Assembly: GCF_015550595.1 (NCBI RefSeq)
Contig: NZ_JADNBB010000022.1
Coordinates: forward strand, 1-64,000
Direction of reading: 5' to 3'
Origin: Parabacteroides goldsteinii
GTDB lineage: Bacteria; Bacteroidota; Bacteroidia; Bacteroidales; Tannerellaceae
Length of the DNA stretch: 64,000 bases
Part shown: piece after piece, positions 17,625 to 27,308 of the stretch
Layout of the letters: every line of letters starts with the position of its first letter
How positions within the stretch are numbered: the stretch's first letter is position 1
Notes under the pieces: generated by a model
What the model was told of the DNA's origin: nothing
Database searches by the model: none
What the model saw: only the letters and a program-made list of their open reading frames with translations
Position numbers and translations under genes: made by a program

Positions 17625-20600
17625 TCAGCCGCCCTGTTCCTGGTTATTTCTCATCTGTACAAATTCAGTCGGAGTGCAACCATAAAAAGTCTTAAAGGAA
17701 TTGGAAAAATAAGAGTGGCTGTTAAATCCAAGATGCGACGCTATTTCAGAAACATTCATTTCGGATTCTTTCAACAATTTTGCCGCCATCTCGAGACGTT
17801 TGTTACGGATCAATTCCATCGGTGAAAGCTCGGTAATGGATTTGAGTTTGCGGTAGAGGTTCGCACGGCTGATACCGATTTCCGTACATAACAATTCGAC
17901 ATCCAGTTTTTCATTGGATATATTTTTCTCGATCACGTCAAACAGTTTCTGGGAGAACCGTTCGTCGGCCGACTTCACCTCGATACCCATCACATCCGGA
18001 GAGAAACGCTTTCCATAGAGTTTTTTCAATTGCTCCCTCGAAGCCAGCAGGCTGCGGATACGCGTTTGAAGCACATCCATATTGAACGGCTTAACAATAT
18101 AATCGTCCGCACCGGCCTGGAATCCTTCCTTGATATGGACAACCATGGAACGCGCCGTCATCAGGATCACAGGGATATGCCCCACCCTTATATCGTTTTT
18201 GATCAGCGTACAAAGTTCCAGTCCGTCCCGTTTCGGCATCATGATATCACTAAGGACCAGATCGGGAAAGTCCTGAACTACTTTTTCATATGCTCTTACA
18301 CCGTCAGCCGCTTCTATAACGGTATACTCAGCTTCCAGGCTCTTTTTCAGATAACTGCGCACATCCTTATCGTCTTCTACCAGCAAGATTTTATATTTCG
18401 GTCCTTCCACTTTTTCCGGAGCAGGAAGAGATGCGGAAATATCATCCGTATTCGTCACTTCCGAAATCTTATCAAACTCTATATTTTCAATCTGGTCTTC
18501 GGAAAAAGCGGAACGGGAGATCGGGAGAATCACAACAAAGCAGGCTCCTGACCGTTCCGTATTATCTACATAGATAACCCCACGATGAAGCTGTACGATC
18601 GTATAGACAAGGCTCAGGCCAATACCTGTCCCGGACAGATTGATTCCTGACGTTTCCGGAATCTGATAAAAAGGAGTAAATATCTTGTCGACTTCCCCTT
18701 CTTCTATCCCCTTACCGGAATCTTTCACCCGCAATACCAGATAGTTCGCATTTTCATCCTTATACAACCCATCTGTTTGCTTTGCATCCAGTCCGCTCCA
18801 TGATGTTTCCGAGACTTCCATCGTAACGGATTCACCGGACGGCGTGTATTTGAATGCATTCGATAAAAGATTGAAAACAACCTTTTCCAATAAAGACTTA
18901 TCGAACCAGGCATTGATCGTCTTAGGCGTACAATTCAACGAAAACTTCACTTCGTTCGTAAGAGCGATCTGGTTAAAGGCATAATATATTTCCTTTATAT
19001 ATTCACAGACATCTCCTTCACTGACCTTCAGTTCCAGGCTACCGGCCTGATTTTTATGCAGATCCATCAACTGGTTCACCAGAAGCAGAAGTTTCCGGGC
19101 ATTCTTATATATAATGGAAAGTTTGTCATGCAATTCTGCCGGAATATCCACCCGTTTGACCAATTCCTCAAACGGGGTAATGATCAGCATCAAAGGGGTA
19201 CGCAATTCGTGGGAGAAATTCGTAAACAGACGGATCTTTGCTTCATGGAACTCCTCCTGCTTCTGTTTTTCCAACTGTTTCAGTTTCAAACCGGCTTCCA
19301 GGTTCCGCTTAATATTTACATAATGAAGAATCACGTAACTGATAACAGCCAATGCAATAACATAAAACAAATAAGCGTACCAGGTCCTCCATAAAGGGGG
19401 TTGCACGATAATGGTCAGCGAACGCCCCTGCTCATTCCAGACACCGTCGTTATTAGATCCTTTTACATGGAAAACATATTTTCCCGGACTTAGATTTGTA
19501 TAGAAAGCGGAATTACGTCCTCCCACATAATTCCAGTCGGCATCATATCCTTCCAGCTTATAAGCATATTGATTTTGCGTAGAATAGATATAATTCAAAG
19601 CCTGGTAGGTTATCGAGAAATTATTTTCATTATAGAGTAGGCGGATCGTATCCATACTATCCAGCACTTTATCCAATATCCCCGATTCATCCCCTACTTC
19701 GATCGGACGATTATTGACGGACAGTTGTTCCAGTACCACCGACGGAATATTTTCATTCTTATCCATCGCAGCCACCTGGAAAGTGACAAAACCATTGCTC
19801 CCGGCAAAGCAAAGATTCCCATCCGGCAGAGCAATCCCGCTATGTAAAGTAAACTCCCGGATATCTATCCCGTTATGACGGTGGTAGTTCCTGACCTCAC
19901 CTCCTACGGGGTCAAACATAATCAATCCGTTCACAGTACTCATCCACAACTTCCGGTCGCTACTCTCTACCAACGAGCAGATATTATTATCCAACAATCC
20001 GTCTCCAGCCGTCATAACCCGTTTAACATGCTCTGTTTTATCAAACTGGAAGATACCGCCCCCATACGTCGATACCCATATTTCGCCTGACTTTGTACGG
20101 ACGATGGCAGAGATATAATTATTAGGAATACGATAGCTTTCCACCGTCGCTTCATTCGAATATTTCGTCAACTGTTTCTTATTGGTATCGAAACGAAGTA
20201 ATCCGTCAGCCGTACTGCCTAACAGCAACACACCGTCTTCTTCTTCCAGGATACAACGGACATTCGATAGATAAAAAGGTTCATCTACATTATTTGTTAA
20301 AGTCGTGACCAATCGATCGTTTACAAAACAGGTCAGACCGAATTCCGTAGACGCACCTCCCACCCATAAATTTCCTTTACGGTCACGTATAATGGAATAG
20401 ATAGAATATTCAACCGGATATTTATGATAAAGAGAAAACGTCTTGGTCCTGATATTAAATTTATAGATTTCCCCTTTCGTCGTCCCGCACCACACATATC
20501 CGTCCTCATAAAAGACAGACTTGATAATATTCGTATTAAAGGCAAAATGAGCAGACGGGTCGATCAGATAATAATGCGACGTATTCGTCTGATAATTATA

Positions 20601-21737
20601 ATTCAACAATCCGTATCCCTCGGTGGCTATCCACAAATCGGAGGGAGATTCATATGTTATCGCTCCATAAATCCCCGTCCTGATATTCAGTTCATCTTCC
20701 GGCCGGTGAAGTACAAAACGGTTAGTAAACTTATTCAGGTAATTGATCCCCCCGGCAAATGTCCCGACCCACAACGTATAATCATGGTCCACACAAAAAG
20801 CATAGACAGAATAATGACTTAAAGAATGGTTTATATCATCATATCCCGCCACTTTTATTATCTGCCCGGATTCAGGATCCAAAGCGAATATACCGTCAAA
20901 AGTCCCGACCAGCAGTTTTCCCTCCCATTCGACCAGGCAACGGACAGTATTATTACTTAGTTTGCTGTTCTCACTCGTAAAAGACAGAACCTCATTTTCA
21001 CGTAAATTGACCTTGTTCAACCCGTACTTGCTACCGATCCATATCTGTTTCTGTGTATCCTCATATATGGAGGTTATATTATTGTTATTCAACGGCATAT
21101 TTTTAGATTCGCGGGTAAAATGACTGATAATGTTCATTTGATTGTCACACAAATAAACCCCTTTGTCCCTTGTTCCGATCCAATATCGTCCCGCACTGTC
21201 TTCAAATAAAGCCGAAACAGAGATATCTTCGAGGTTATTATCCAAAAGAATCCGTTCGAAACGATCTTCCTCCCTGTTAAAACGGTATAATCCGCCCCAT
21301 GTACCTACCCAAAGGTAACCGGCAGCATCGGAATACACTTTGGTAATACTACTTTGAGTTAAACCGTTTGCTCCCGAATTATATCTTTTAATCCGGTCGG
21401 TATTCAAATCGATCCGGTTCAGCCCGTTGTTCGTACCCACCCAAAGATAACCGTCCTGATCTTCTGTGACCGAAGCGATCGAGTTACCGGACAAACTCTG
21501 TTCATTCCCGTCTTCCCGGCGATAAATCACATACTCCTTTCCGTTAAACCTGTTCAGGCCGTTCTTCGTGGCAAACCATAAATATCCTTTTGAATCCTGA
21601 TAGATATCCATGACGGATAGCTGGGAGATACCTTCATTCAAATCCGAATTAAAGGAATACAAATAATTAGTCCTTTCTGCATGTAATATCGATGCAAAAA
21701 GGACCAGCAATAATATGAAAGACAATCTCCTTACCAT
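17625..21737 (-). CDS. hybrid two-component sensor/response regulator (HTCS)
   Basis: This 1370-residue one-protein signalling system has a signal peptide (LSFILLLVLFASILHA) and a periplasmic sensor made of two-bladed-repeat propellers (many DGYLWVGTNNGLNR-type repeats, about 25-700). A Y_Y_Y domain follows (about 710-785, SPGKYVFHVKGSNNDGVW), then a membrane segment (about 795-815), a histidine kinase with phospho-His about 841 (NFSHELRTPL), and an ATPase domain (NLLSNAFKYT, GTGIGLSLVY). The protein ends with a receiver with Asp about 1163 (LVLSDIMMPKRDG) and a C-terminal AraC-type helix-turn-helix. HTCS proteins bind a specific oligosaccharide and turn on the neighbouring locus. It lies between GH2 and SusC on the same strand and most likely controls both. 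Confidence 0.95.
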   Translation of the reverse strand: MVRRLSFILLLVLFASILHAERTNYLYSFNSDLNEGISQLSVMDIYQDSKGYLWFATKNGLNRFNGKEYVIYRREDGNEQSLSGNSIASVTEDQDGYLWVGTNNGLNRIDLNTDRIKRYNSGANGLTQSSITKVYSDAAGYLWVGTWGGLYRFNREEDRFERILLDNNLEDISVSALFEDSAGRYWIGTRDKGVYLCDNQMNIISHFTRESKNMPLNNNNITSIYEDTQKQIWIGSKYGLNKVNLRENEVLSFTSENSKLSNNTVRCLVEWEGKLLVGTFDGIFALDPESGQIIKVAGYDDINHSLSHYSVYAFCVDHDYTLWVGTFAGGINYLNKFTNRFVLHRPEDELNIRTGIYGAITYESPSDLWIATEGYGLLNYNYQTNTSHYYLIDPSAHFAFNTNIIKSVFYEDGYVWCGTTKGEIYKFNIRTKTFSLYHKYPVEYSIYSIIRDRKGNLWVGGASTEFGLTCFVNDRLVTTLTNNVDEPFYLSNVRCILEEEDGVLLLGSTADGLLRFDTNKKQLTKYSNEATVESYRIPNNYISAIVRTKSGEIWVSTYGGGIFQFDKTEHVKRVMTAGDGLLDNNICSLVESSDRKLWMSTVNGLIMFDPVGGEVRNYHRHNGIDIREFTLHSGIALPDGNLCFAGSNGFVTFQVAAMDKNENIPSVVLEQLSVNNRPIEVGDESGILDKVLDSMDTIRLLYNENNFSITYQALNYIYSTQNQYAYKLEGYDADWNYVGGRNSAFYTNLSPGKYVFHVKGSNNDGVWNEQGRSLTIIVQPPLWRTWYAYLFYVIALAVISYVILHYVNIKRNLEAGLKLKQLEKQKQEEFHEAKIRLFTNFSHELRTPLMLIITPFEELVKRVDIPAELHDKLSIIYKNARKLLLLVNQLMDLHKNQAGSLELKVSEGDVCEYIKEIYYAFNQIALTNEVKFSLNCTPKTINAWFDKSLLEKVVFNLLSNAFKYTPSGESVTMEVSETSWSGLDAKQTDGLYKDENANYLVLRVKDSGKGIEEGEVDKIFTPFYQIPETSGINLSGTGIGLSLVYTIVQLHRGVIYVDNTERSGACFVVILPISRSAFSEDQIENIEFDKISEVTNTDDISASLPAPEKVEGPKYKILLVEDDKDVRSYLKKSLEAEYTVIEAADGVRAYEKVVQDFPDLVLSDIMMPKRDGLELCTLIKNDIRVGHIPVILMTARSMVVHIKEGFQAGADDYIVKPFNMDVLQTRIRSLLASREQLKKLYGKRFSPDVMGIEVKSADERFSQKLFDVIEKNISNEKLDVELLCTEIGISRANLYRKLKSITELSPMELIRNKRLEMAAKLLKESEMNVSEIASHLGFNSHSYFSNSFKTFYGCTPTEFVQMRNNQEQGG

Positions 21738-21800
21738 GGTAGTAGAATCTGATTAGATAAAACAAAAATAGTAAAAGTTTTGGTTAATGGGAACAGGTCT

Positions 21801-24272
21801 TTACATCAATTCCATAAAAGCGGTCGGTATGCCTTCCGCTTTAACCGCAACCATGCTCTTCCCTTTATTCAGATTGACTTTGATACATGCCCGACCATTG
21901 TAAGCCTGTACCTTCCGGCTACCGGTAGAGGTCCCCTGATTCTGTATCAACGAGCCATCGCCTGCGATTTCAAATTCAATATATTTCTTTGAATCGAGGC
22001 AGCGAACGCCATCTTTATCCAAAAGCTGTGCTTCCAGTAAAACAGTATCGCCTTCACGGGAAACGACAGACAAGGCCGCCACAGCTTCTTTACCCCATTT
22101 TACTGTCTGGTACTCCTGGACGATCTCATCCGTGACATTTGTTTTTCCTTTTACGGCAACTGCACGTATCTCGTTCTTACCTTCCTCATATACACAATTC
22201 CAACGCAACCCGGCAGCCGGATAATCCTGGCTATCACGTTTCTTTATTCCCTGACTGACACCGTTGACGAACAATTCCACCGCTTCACAGTTAGAATAAA
22301 CCAGAATTTCCTTACGATCTCCTTTGTTTCCCCAACGTACAGGCCAGCTATGACCGTAAATATGTACCATCGGCTCGGTAGTCCAATACGACTGGAAAAC
22401 ATAATAACTCTCTTTCGGAGTAAAGTCACGCTCGACGACACCTTTCTGGTTCACATACGGAACCGGATTTTCAGGACGTACAGGCGTAGAGAAATCCTTG
22501 AACGGCCAATAGGCAGTACCGGTCAGCCACGGCATTGTCTCCTGTTCCTTCAAATGCCAGTCGATCAGGCGGACGATATAGCTTTCAGACCAGTCTCCAT
22601 CTTTGGATGCACGGGCGGCACCTCCATAAAGGGAAGCATCCCCGTCACGTTCATCCGCGCCTTTCCCCGACTCGATACCTTTCAGGTTGGCAAACACATT
22701 TTCCGAATGTCGACCGGCATGGCTGTCACCTCCCCACTCGACATGCAGGAAATGTTTCACTTTCTTCATTTCTTCCTCAGAGACCGATTTATAATCAGTG
22801 AACACACCCCGATACCAACCGGCCCAGATAGAAGGCGAATAAACATCGACAATATCACTACAGAACTCGCAACGGCGGATAGCCGTCATACGGGTATCGT
22901 CCAGACGATGTGCCAGATCGTGCTGCTCCTTCATAAAGGCACGGATAGCACCTTTATCGAACGTACTGAAATCATTCGACCAGTCGTTTTCATTTCCTAA
23001 TCCCCAGATAATGACAGAAGGGTGATTATGATGCTGGCCAATCATATTCGTCAACATGCGGCGTGCCTGTTCTTTGTAGGTTTCCCCGCCCAGACCTCCA
23101 CGACACCAGGGCTCTTCTTCCCAAACAAGAATACCCAGCTCATCGCAAAGCCGGAGGATAATATCCGACTGCTGATAATGTCCGAGACGGATGAAGTTGA
23201 CCCCCATGTCTTTCATCATCTTCATTTCCGTACGCATCATTTCTTCGGTCATAGCCTGTGCTACTCCGGCATGATCTTCATGGCGATGTGTTCCACGAAG
23301 TAAAAGACGCCGACCATTCAGATAGAACGGGCCTTTCTCCTTAAATTCGAACTGACGGAAGCCGAAACGCTCTTCAGTCGTCAGGGTTTGCCCACCGGCA
23401 TCGATCGTCAGTTCGCAAGTATAAAGATCCGGTGAATCGACATCCCATAAAGCCGGGTTCTTGATCTTGGCTTCCGCAAGGAGTTGATTACCGAGGGGTA
23501 GGATGTTCTGTACCGTCTGAGAATATATTTGTTTATGCCCTGCATCATAGATGGCAACGGTGACATTCGCTTTACGGATATCTTCCGGGTTATAGAAAGA
23601 GGCCTTTACTTTGACGGTTCCCTCCTTCCTGTCGGCTGAAAGTACCGGTTCGAGACGGATCCGTTCAAAAGAGGCTTTCGGCAGATAAACCAGGTTCAGA
23701 TAACGGTAAAGACCGCCGTATAAGTTGAAGTCCGACAAATCGGACGGGATCATTTCCAGATCGCGTGAGTTGTCGCAACGGACTGATAAAGGAATTTTCC
23801 CTTTGAAACGTTTCATTAACTGACCGTCTGCCATAAAGGAGTTTACGGCTTCGGTAATGTCGACACTCCATTCGTCGTAACCGCCTACATGTTCACCGAC
23901 CAACGTCGTGTAGATATACACTTTCGTTTTCTGCCCGGCACCTTCGAAATCGAGTACGATACGACCGTCGGCATACGGATTATCAATAGTCAGTAATGTT
24001 TTGTACCAGCCCGGTCCCTGATAGTAATTGACATCGGGATCTACGGCATCCTCCGCATTGAAACAATGGGGCAAAGTGACTTTCTGCCAGACAGGGACAG
24101 TTTCAGGATTACCGGGAGAAGCAGGGCGTACTGCTTCCCAGATCCCTCCCAGGTCACCTTTCAGATATTCCCAGTTTTCCGTTAATCGTATTTTCTGTTT
24201 AGAGGGTACTTTTCCTGCCATCGAAAAACAGCAAAACAGGAAAAGACAGGAAAAAAGAATGTTTCTCATCAT
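21801..24272 (-). CDS. glycoside hydrolase family 2 protein, exported
   Basis: The protein has 823 residues with an N-terminal export signal (ILFSCLFLFCCFSMAG). GH2 architecture is visible: a sugar-binding jelly roll (VTLPHCFNAEDA, YQGPGWYKTLL, NLYGGLYRYLNLVYL), an immunoglobulin-like domain, a TIM barrel (GTHRHEDHAG, NFIRLGHYQQSD) and a C-terminal extension. The likely acid/base is Glu428 (GLGNEND) and the nucleophile Glu512 (HVEWGGDSH). The family covers beta-galactosidase, beta-glucuronidase and beta-mannosidase activities, and the sequence alone does not settle which. Its place beside GH88 and a uronate lyase-like gene suggests work on side chains or ends of a uronic-acid polymer. The stop is 63 bases before the HTCS gene. 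Confidence 0.92.
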   Translation of the reverse strand: MMRNILFSCLFLFCCFSMAGKVPSKQKIRLTENWEYLKGDLGGIWEAVRPASPGNPETVPVWQKVTLPHCFNAEDAVDPDVNYYQGPGWYKTLLTIDNPYADGRIVLDFEGAGQKTKVYIYTTLVGEHVGGYDEWSVDITEAVNSFMADGQLMKRFKGKIPLSVRCDNSRDLEMIPSDLSDFNLYGGLYRYLNLVYLPKASFERIRLEPVLSADRKEGTVKVKASFYNPEDIRKANVTVAIYDAGHKQIYSQTVQNILPLGNQLLAEAKIKNPALWDVDSPDLYTCELTIDAGGQTLTTEERFGFRQFEFKEKGPFYLNGRRLLLRGTHRHEDHAGVAQAMTEEMMRTEMKMMKDMGVNFIRLGHYQQSDIILRLCDELGILVWEEEPWCRGGLGGETYKEQARRMLTNMIGQHHNHPSVIIWGLGNENDWSNDFSTFDKGAIRAFMKEQHDLAHRLDDTRMTAIRRCEFCSDIVDVYSPSIWAGWYRGVFTDYKSVSEEEMKKVKHFLHVEWGGDSHAGRHSENVFANLKGIESGKGADERDGDASLYGGAARASKDGDWSESYIVRLIDWHLKEQETMPWLTGTAYWPFKDFSTPVRPENPVPYVNQKGVVERDFTPKESYYVFQSYWTTEPMVHIYGHSWPVRWGNKGDRKEILVYSNCEAVELFVNGVSQGIKKRDSQDYPAAGLRWNCVYEEGKNEIRAVAVKGKTNVTDEIVQEYQTVKWGKEAVAALSVVSREGDTVLLEAQLLDKDGVRCLDSKKYIEFEIAGDGSLIQNQGTSTGSRKVQAYNGRACIKVNLNKGKSMVAVKAEGIPTAFMELM

Positions 24273-24362
24273 TTATTTGTTTTATATTATTTAATCATTA
24301 TCAATGAAATATATACCAATCAAAAGTGAACTATCCCATAATCAAAGTGACTAGGCTATTAC

Positions 24363-24526
24363 AGGTTCCTTTGCCGTCAGTTTTAACTGACGGTCTACAA
24401 GTTGTTTCTCTTTTTGGCTTTAGCCACATTTCTCTGAACATAGAGAGTGTGTTTAAAATGGGACTAAAGTCCAAAGAGATAGAGCATTTACTAATCCGTC
24501 AGCTGAAGCAAACGGCAAATGGACCT
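24363..24526. repeat. large imperfect palindromic intergenic element (MITE- or REP-like)
   Basis: This 340-base gene-free stretch between GH88 and GH2 holds arms at about 24363-24431 and 24455-24526 that match each other as inverted repeats with many mismatches. Shared blocks are aggt.c.tttgccgt, ctgacgg, ctcttt, gg.ctttag.cc and cattt. The left arm contains its own small hairpin (ccgtcagtt/aactgacgg), and ggctttagcc and ggactaaagtcc are palindromes. No open frame of interest lies here. It could be a decayed miniature inverted-repeat element or a transcription-terminating structure inside the locus. Confidence 0.6.
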
Positions 24527-24611
24527 ACAACTAAGTATGCCTTATTTATGACAGATAGTTTATGCCCGGATAGGCTCAAATATTTCTATGTTCGAGTGCG
24601 AAGCCTAACTG

Positions 24612-25868
24612 TCATCTGTCACTTGTCAACTGAAAAAGATTTCCTTCTTTTTCTAATTTCTGTTTCCTGAGAAGTGCTTCCAGGTAATAGTAATCGGCAT
24701 ATACGATCGGGACATCGACCTCTACGTTATGCATTTTAGAACCTGTACTATGTAATAACAGAAAACCTCTGTCCTTGCCGGGAGCAGTACGGTACCCTTT
24801 GGAAAGATTGTCCAGGATTGTATTTGCCTTCATTATATAATCCTTTCCATTTGCAGGATCATACATACTCAATTCATATAAAGCAGAAGCCGTTACCGTT
24901 GCCGCGGAAGCGTCCCGGGGTTCGGCGGGGATACCCGGAGCATTGAAATCCCAGTAAGGGATCAGGTCTTCCGGCAGGTTCGGATGGGAAAAGATAAAAT
25001 TTTCTATCTGCTTAGCCTGCTCCAGAAATTCGGGCAAACCAGTTTCACGGTAACACAGCGTATATCCGTAAAGTCCCCATGCCTGCCCACGCGACCAGGC
25101 CGATTCATGTGCATATCCCTGATGCGTATGTTTGTGCAGCACAGCCCCGGTGATCGTATCATAATCAACCACATGATAAGAGCTATAATCTTTACGGTAA
25201 TGGTTCTTCATCGTGGTACGGGCATGGTTCACAGCCACATTATAGAATAAAGAATCGCCACTTGTCTTAAACGCCCAGAAAAGAAGTTCCAGATTCATCA
25301 TATTGTCGATGATAACCGGGCAATCCCATTTATCACGGCTATGATCCCAAGAGCGGATCGCCCCCACATTCTCTTTATAACGGGTAGTCAACGTATAGGC
25401 AGCCTGCAACAAAATATCTTTATAAGCAGCATCTCCGGTCAACCGGTAACCGTTCCCGAAACTGCAATACACCTTAAAGCCCATATCATGTGTTCCTCCG
25501 TTCATCTTTTCACGCTCTATCAAAGCCGTTTGCTCCCAGGCCTTTTGTTTCCAGAAGTCATCTTTTGTATATTCATACATGTACCAGAGTTCGCCGGGAA
25601 AAAAACCGCTGGTCCAGTCACGGGAAATGACCATATGCAATGTACCGTCTGCCTCCACATTACGCGGACTGGCTAACGGCCCCAGGTTCTGTTTATCACG
25701 TAAGGCTTGCTTTTCGAGGGATTCAGCGGAACGGACAGCATCCATTTCAACAAAAGCCTGCTTCAATTGGGTCGAAGCAAAAGAAAAATTATCCTGAACA
25801 AGATCAGGCTTATTTCCGCAAGAGGTCAAAGCAACCAATAACAGTAAAAGAGGAGTTTTGAACTTCAT
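24612..25868 (-). CDS. GH88-family unsaturated glucuronyl hydrolase, lipoprotein
   Basis: The protein has 418 residues, with a lipoprotein signal (LLLLVALTSC, Cys at about 17). The (alpha/alpha)6-barrel family GH88 hydrates and opens the 4,5-unsaturated uronic acid that polysaccharide lyases leave at the non-reducing end. The two key aspartates are visible at the usual 60-residue spacing: Asp128 in GGTHDMGF and Asp188 in IIDNMMNLEL. Other family segments are SRDWTSGFFPGELWYMYE, YAHESAWSRGQAWGLYGYT and DASAATVTASALYELS. The gene lies 48 bases after the lyase-like gene on the same strand, which fits a lyase-then-GH88 pathway. The downstream gap before GH2 is unusually long for this operon. Confidence 0.94.
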   Translation of the reverse strand: MKFKTPLLLLLVALTSCGNKPDLVQDNFSFASTQLKQAFVEMDAVRSAESLEKQALRDKQNLGPLASPRNVEADGTLHMVISRDWTSGFFPGELWYMYEYTKDDFWKQKAWEQTALIEREKMNGGTHDMGFKVYCSFGNGYRLTGDAAYKDILLQAAYTLTTRYKENVGAIRSWDHSRDKWDCPVIIDNMMNLELLFWAFKTSGDSLFYNVAVNHARTTMKNHYRKDYSSYHVVDYDTITGAVLHKHTHQGYAHESAWSRGQAWGLYGYTLCYRETGLPEFLEQAKQIENFIFSHPNLPEDLIPYWDFNAPGIPAEPRDASAATVTASALYELSMYDPANGKDYIMKANTILDNLSKGYRTAPGKDRGFLLLHSTGSKMHNVEVDVPIVYADYYYLEALLRKQKLEKEGNLFQLTSDR

Positions 25869-25916
25869 ATTTTTTCAACTAATAAAGTAAATCGATTATA
25901 TAGTAAGACATTATTT

Positions 25917-27083
25917 TCACAACCATAACAACGGATGGCGAACAGGCAAATTCCTTATGACCTCGTCATTAACGGGAAAATGTTCCAATGCCGACCAAAG
26001 AGACACATAGGCGTCGTCGGGCGTATCGTAAACACTGAACAGCAAAGCCGGATGAGCGACAGGCCATTCATCCCAGTACATCACATCTTTATCGAACGGC
26101 CATGCGGATTTATCCTTTATGTAAGGGAACATCCATGCCACCCCTTTCTGCATATTTCGCCCGTCTTCCGTTGTATATTGCCATAGATTATGATTCTCAT
26201 CAGAGAGGATATGACAGAGCGTAGCCATCGCATCCAGGTTAAAAAGGGAATATCCATATGGTTTTGTCCGTTCCAATTCTAACGGAAAACTACCGTCCGC
26301 ATCCATTTGATCCGGCAATAGAACGGTCTGGAAGCGATCTCTGCAAAAATTCAAGACCTCTGTATTTCCTGTATATTTAGCAAACAGGGCAGCCTGCATC
26401 ACCCAGCAAGTACCATGATTATTCTTTGCATTCATTTCATCTTTTCCATAAGGATGATTGGTCAACCAACATAAATACTCTGAAAACCATCCCTTTGATG
26501 CAACCATTTCTTCTTCCGGGAGTAAATTATTCTGCTCCATCACGATCAGGGATTGGACGACTTCCAACAGATGAATCGTATCGATAATACCGATTCCACG
26601 ACCTGTTGCGATTCCTTTAATAGCCTGAGCATATTGAAGGTCTGGGTTCATGCGTGTTTCAGGATTTATAAACCAGGCATGAATATGTTTTAGGGCTTGC
26701 TCAATATATTTTTTATCTTGGGTAATGATCCAGGCAGAAGTAAGATCGCCAACGATAGTACTGAAGCGTATCATTGCATGTCGGTGGGCCACAAAATTAT
26801 CGGGATTCGTCTCTCCGTCACGACGGATGTAAGCACTATCCGGACTGGCCGGATTCGGCCACCAGTAATCGCCTTCGGAATAAAAATCGTGAATTCCACC
26901 GACACTTCTTTCAGCCACAAAGGATGTGACTGTGACAGGTTCCTCTTCCAGTGCCTCATTTCCCCGAAGGACAACTTCAGAACACAACAGGTCGGATACT
27001 TGTTTTTTCAATCGTGCTTTATGAGAGCAGGAGCTAAAAACAAATACGGTAATTGAAATCAATAATAAAAACTTTGTATTCAT
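25917..27083 (-). CDS. alginate-lyase-superfamily protein (possible PL38-type), lipoprotein
   Basis: The protein has 388 residues from the ATG at 27083. An upstream TTG at 27098 is less likely, because 27083 starts a clean lipoprotein signal (LLLISITVFVFSSC). The helical-barrel alginate lyase superfamily is indicated by SEGDYWWPNPASPDS, FVAHRHAMIRFSTIVGDLTSAW, MNPDLQYAQAIKGIATGRGIGIIDT and AKNNHGTCWVMQ, with the NNH at 221-223 as likely catalytic residues. Known relatives, for example PL38, cleave glucuronan or alginate. Placement next to GH88 supports production of unsaturated uronate oligosaccharides here. Whether the substrate is glucuronan, alginate or another uronan is not decided by sequence. 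It is the first gene of the minus-strand locus. Confidence 0.82.
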   Translation of the reverse strand: MNTKFLLLISITVFVFSSCSHKARLKKQVSDLLCSEVVLRGNEALEEEPVTVTSFVAERSVGGIHDFYSEGDYWWPNPASPDSAYIRRDGETNPDNFVAHRHAMIRFSTIVGDLTSAWIITQDKKYIEQALKHIHAWFINPETRMNPDLQYAQAIKGIATGRGIGIIDTIHLLEVVQSLIVMEQNNLLPEEEMVASKGWFSEYLCWLTNHPYGKDEMNAKNNHGTCWVMQAALFAKYTGNTEVLNFCRDRFQTVLLPDQMDADGSFPLELERTKPYGYSLFNLDAMATLCHILSDENHNLWQYTTEDGRNMQKGVAWMFPYIKDKSAWPFDKDVMYWDEWPVAHPALLFSVYDTPDDAYVSLWSALEHFPVNDEVIRNLPVRHPLLWL

Positions 27084-27110
27084 GGAATTAGGTCTCAATA
27101 GACAGACTTT

Positions 27111-27128
27111 TATTTTTGCCCAAAAATA
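27111..27128. promoter_or_regulatory. palindrome containing -7-like boxes upstream of the lyase-like gene
   Basis: Here tatttttg and caaaaata face each other across 2 bases, so TATTTTTG, a match to TAnnTTTG, is present on both strands. On the minus strand it lies 38 bases before the lyase ATG at 27083. No TTTG -33 box is found at 19-21 bases, so this is a weak candidate. The remaining 27129-27308 is AT-rich and shows nothing else definite. Confidence 0.35.
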
Positions 27129-27308
27129 CTGTTTGTTCTCCTTTGCCGTTTTTAATATTATCGCAAAAGCTTGTAGATTTATTGCAAAAAGGGATATTTG
27201 TGAGATATTTATACAATACCGACAGATAATCGCATCACATATTAATTAGATGCGGTTTAACAACTTATACAAACAACCTTTTTAATATCCCTATTACTAA
27301 TAGACCTG

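Noticed and set aside
24326-24670. 114-codon open frame across the palindromic element
   Set aside because: It runs through the inverted repeats and into the end of GH88; the composition is that of the repeat, not of a protein.
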